Origin: DASTPP01 sp035762175 | GTDB lineage: Bacteria > Myxococcota_A > Polyangia > Polyangiales > Polyangiaceae | Direction: 5' to 3' | DNA: 14,885 nucleotides | Assembly: GCA_035762175.1 (NCBI GenBank) | Contig: DASTPP010000215.1 | Span: forward strand, 1 to 14,885 | Shown: positions 12,771-14,885 of the stretch, in pieces | Layout of the letters: each line of letters starts with the position of its first letter | Numbering within the stretch: position 1 is the stretch's first letter | Position numbers and translations under genes: made by a program | The notes under the pieces: model-generated | What the model was told of the DNA's origin: nothing | Seen by the model: only the letters and a program-made list of their open reading frames with translations | Database searches by the model: none

Positions 12771-14849
12771 TCAGGCCGCGGGCTCGCGCGTGGCGACGCG
12801 GTAGAGCACGCCGCCCATCAGGGCGAAGCAGGCGACGCCGAGCAAGAAGTAGCCGCCTTCGCCGAGCGCGTGGGTGAGCGCGTGCTCGAGGTTGAGCGAG
12901 GCGAGCAGGGTGCTGAGGCCCGTGCTGCCCTGCTCTTTGAGGCGGTCGGCGCCGGCGGCGAGGAAGGCGACGAGCACGCCGGCGAGGGCGCCGCCGGCGA
13001 CGAGGCCGGTCGAGAAGAGGTTGCCGGGGCCGAGCTCGTCGTCGGCCGCGTTGTGGCCGGCGGGGCGCTTGCGGCGGGCGTCGACGGCGCCGCGGATGAG
13101 GCCGCCGACGAAGATGGGCAGCGTGGTCGAGAGGGGCAGGTAGGCGCCGACGGCGAACGAGAGGGCGCTGACGCCGCAGAGCTGAATGGTAATGGCGAGG
13201 AAGGCGCCGACGAGCACGAACTGCCAGTCGAGGTTCTGCGCGAGCAGGCCCTTGATGAGGGTGGCCATCAGCGTCCCCTGCGGCGCGGGGAACTTCTCGG
13301 ACCCGATCGCGTGCACGACGGCGCCGGTGGCCGGGTCGAGCGTCGGGTTGTCGAGCACCTTCATGGTCATGCCGATGGCGAAGGCCGAGGCGACGGCGCC
13401 GATCATCAGGCCGATCTGCTGGGCGCGCGGGGTGGCGCCGACGAGGTAGCCGGTCTTGAGGTCTTGGCTGGTGGCGCCGGCGTTGGCGGCGGCGATGCAG
13501 ACCATGCCGCCGACGCAGAGGGCCATGGGCTGGTAGAAGTCTTTCGTCCAGCCGAGGCCGACGAAGAAGAGGCAGGTGGCCATCAGCGTGGCGATCGTCA
13601 TGCCCGAGACGGGGTTCGAGCTCGTGCCGATGATGCCGACGATGCGCGACGAGACCGTGACGAAGAAGAAGCCGAAGACCACGATGAGCACGCCGAGCAA
13701 GAGCTTGCCGAACGTGTTGCCGGGAATGAACGGCAGCGCGGCGAGCACGAGCACGAGCACGGCGGCGCCGGCGAGCACGACGGTGAGGGGCAGGTCGCGC
13801 TCGGTGCGGCGGGCCGAGGCGGCGGCGCCGCGGTCCTTGAGCGAGGCGAGGCTGCCCCGGAAGGCCGACACGATGGTGGGCAGCGTCCGCAAGAGGGTCA
13901 TGAAGCCGCCGGCGGCGACGGCGCCGGCGCCGATCTGGCGCACGTAGGCGAAGTAGATGGCGCGGTTGAGCTGGGCGAACTCGTGGGTCGCCGGGTTCCA
14001 GCCGTAGGCGCCGGGCTTGGCGACGTCGGCGAGGTAGCCGAGCTTGGCGAGCTGGGCGGCGATGGCGTCGGGCGGCACCAGCGAGGCGAGCAGGGGGATG
14101 ATGCCGAGCCACGCGAGCACGCCGCCGGCGACGAGCACGCCGGCGATGCGCGGGCCGATGATGTAGCCCACGCCCATGTACTCGGGCGTGATGTCGGCGG
14201 CGAGCGTGGCGGCGGGGAAGACCCGGCTCGTGTTGCGGCTGACGATCTGGGGCGTCTCGGCGATGAGCACGAGCACCTTCTGGGCGAGCGCGTACAGGAA
14301 GGCGAAGCCCAGGCCCTGGTAGGCGGTCTTGGCGAGCGAGCCGCCCTTCTCGCCGGCGATGAGCACCGAGGCGCAGGCGGCGCCCTCGGGGTAGGGCAGG
14401 TTGCCGTGCTCGGCGACGATGAGCGGCCGCCGCAGCGGGATCATCAAGAGCACGCCGAGCATGCCGCCGAGCAGCGCGAGCGTGAAGATGGTGCCGTAGC
14501 TGAAGTAGGCCGCGCCGACGCTCTCGCCGCCCGGCCCCTTGGCGAGAAAGAGGAAGCCCGGCAGCGTGAACACGACGCCGGCGGCGATCGACTCGCCGGC
14601 CGAGCCGACGGTCTGCACGACGTTATTCTCGAGAATGGTCGAGCCGCCGAACTTCTTCAGCAGCGAGATCGACAGCACGGCGATGGGGATGGACGCCGAG
14701 ACCGTCAGCCCCGCGCGCAGGGCGAGGTAGACCGTGGCGGCGCCGAAGAGGATGCCGAAGAAGGCGCCGGTCAAGACGGCCTTCGGCGTGAACTCGGCGA
14801 CGTTCGCGTCGTCGGCGACGTAAGGTTGGAACTCTTCGGGCTGGGCCAT
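12771..14849 (-). CDS. OPT family oligopeptide transporter
   Basis: Read from ATG 14849-14847; AAGGA lies about 11 nt upstream, a slightly long spacing. The 692-residue product is an integral membrane protein with about 14-16 hydrophobic segments, the usual size of bacterial OPT proteins. Family signatures include RAGLTVSASIPIAVL (about 45-59), ENNVVQTVGSAGES (about 74-87), GNLPYPEGAACASVL (about 149-163) and a late ATLMATCLFFVGLGW segment. OPT proteins import small peptides or metal chelates across the inner membrane, coupled to protons; the substrate cannot be read from sequence. It faces ohr convergently, and no peptidase gene adjoins it. The large open frame at 12592-14112 on the same strand is Arg/Pro-rich shadow. 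Confidence 0.93.
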   Translation of the reverse strand: MAQPEEFQPYVADDANVAEFTPKAVLTGAFFGILFGAATVYLALRAGLTVSASIPIAVLSISLLKKFGGSTILENNVVQTVGSAGESIAAGVVFTLPGFLFLAKGPGGESVGAAYFSYGTIFTLALLGGMLGVLLMIPLRRPLIVAEHGNLPYPEGAACASVLIAGEKGGSLAKTAYQGLGFAFLYALAQKVLVLIAETPQIVSRNTSRVFPAATLAADITPEYMGVGYIIGPRIAGVLVAGGVLAWLGIIPLLASLVPPDAIAAQLAKLGYLADVAKPGAYGWNPATHEFAQLNRAIYFAYVRQIGAGAVAAGGFMTLLRTLPTIVSAFRGSLASLKDRGAAASARRTERDLPLTVVLAGAAVLVLVLAALPFIPGNTFGKLLLGVLIVVFGFFFVTVSSRIVGIIGTSSNPVSGMTIATLMATCLFFVGLGWTKDFYQPMALCVGGMVCIAAANAGATSQDLKTGYLVGATPRAQQIGLMIGAVASAFAIGMTMKVLDNPTLDPATGAVVHAIGSEKFPAPQGTLMATLIKGLLAQNLDWQFVLVGAFLAITIQLCGVSALSFAVGAYLPLSTTLPIFVGGLIRGAVDARRKRPAGHNAADDELGPGNLFSTGLVAGGALAGVLVAFLAAGADRLKEQGSTGLSTLLASLNLEHALTHALGEGGYFLLGVACFALMGGVLYRVATREPAA

Positions 14850-14885
14850 CGGCGGGCGCGTCCTTCTGCGCGGGGGCGCGGGGGG

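Noticed and set aside
12592..14112. 506-codon Arg/Pro-rich frame within the OPT gene
   Set aside because: Same-strand off-frame shadow; the OPT frame has family motifs and membrane segments.

Overview
The window is very GC-rich, with G or C at most third codon positions. Nearly every real gene has long antisense shadow frames. The gene content (an MNT-HEPN protein with a repetitive tail, a two-domain M16 lipoprotein, a bacterial OPT transporter, a Dpm1-like plus GT-C pair, ohr) and the use of Shine-Dalgarno sequences suggest a Gram-negative bacterium, most likely a myxobacterium-like member of the Myxococcota. This assignment is inference; no rRNA or other marker gene is present.

Left third (1-5830). 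The window opens inside a gene for a nucleotidyltransferase (MNT) plus HEPN protein that ends in an 8-residue-repeat tail. An intergenic stretch follows. It holds an array of about five 21-bp units with a perfect 13-bp inverted repeat (1346-1451) and, on the minus strand, a truncated membrane-protein gene with one apparent frameshift (1469-1776). Next is a long gene for a probable lipoprotein of the M16 (pitrilysin-like) metallopeptidase family (2170-5142). Directly after it lies a 5'-truncated second copy of the MNT-HEPN tail (5207-5830).

Middle (5890-10060). An unrecognised 382-residue protein gene is followed by a GC-rich minisatellite (7116-7300), whose last unit nearly matches the MNT-HEPN tail sequence. 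This is therefore a third, degenerate trace of the same module. Then come two translationally coupled glycosylation genes with an ATGA overlap: a Dpm1-like GT2 polyprenyl-phosphate sugar synthase and a multi-spanning GT-C (GT39-like) glycosyltransferase. The first probably makes the lipid-linked donor that the second uses.

Right third (10061-14885). Two doubtful small ORFs lie at 10215-10634. A small CxC-containing protein gene follows, and its open frame runs completely across an antisense gene for a small exported helical protein (11074-11328). Then come a DUF1579-like gene and ohr (peroxiredoxin-like organic hydroperoxide resistance) on the plus strand, and convergently an OPT-family transporter on the minus strand. 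GC-rich hairpins lie after the last three genes.

The most unusual theme is the three-fold appearance of the MNT-HEPN tail module within about 7 kb (intact gene, truncated copy, expanded satellite), together with the helically phased palindromic array beside the intact gene. No CRISPR array, rRNA, tRNA, insertion sequence or phage gene was seen.
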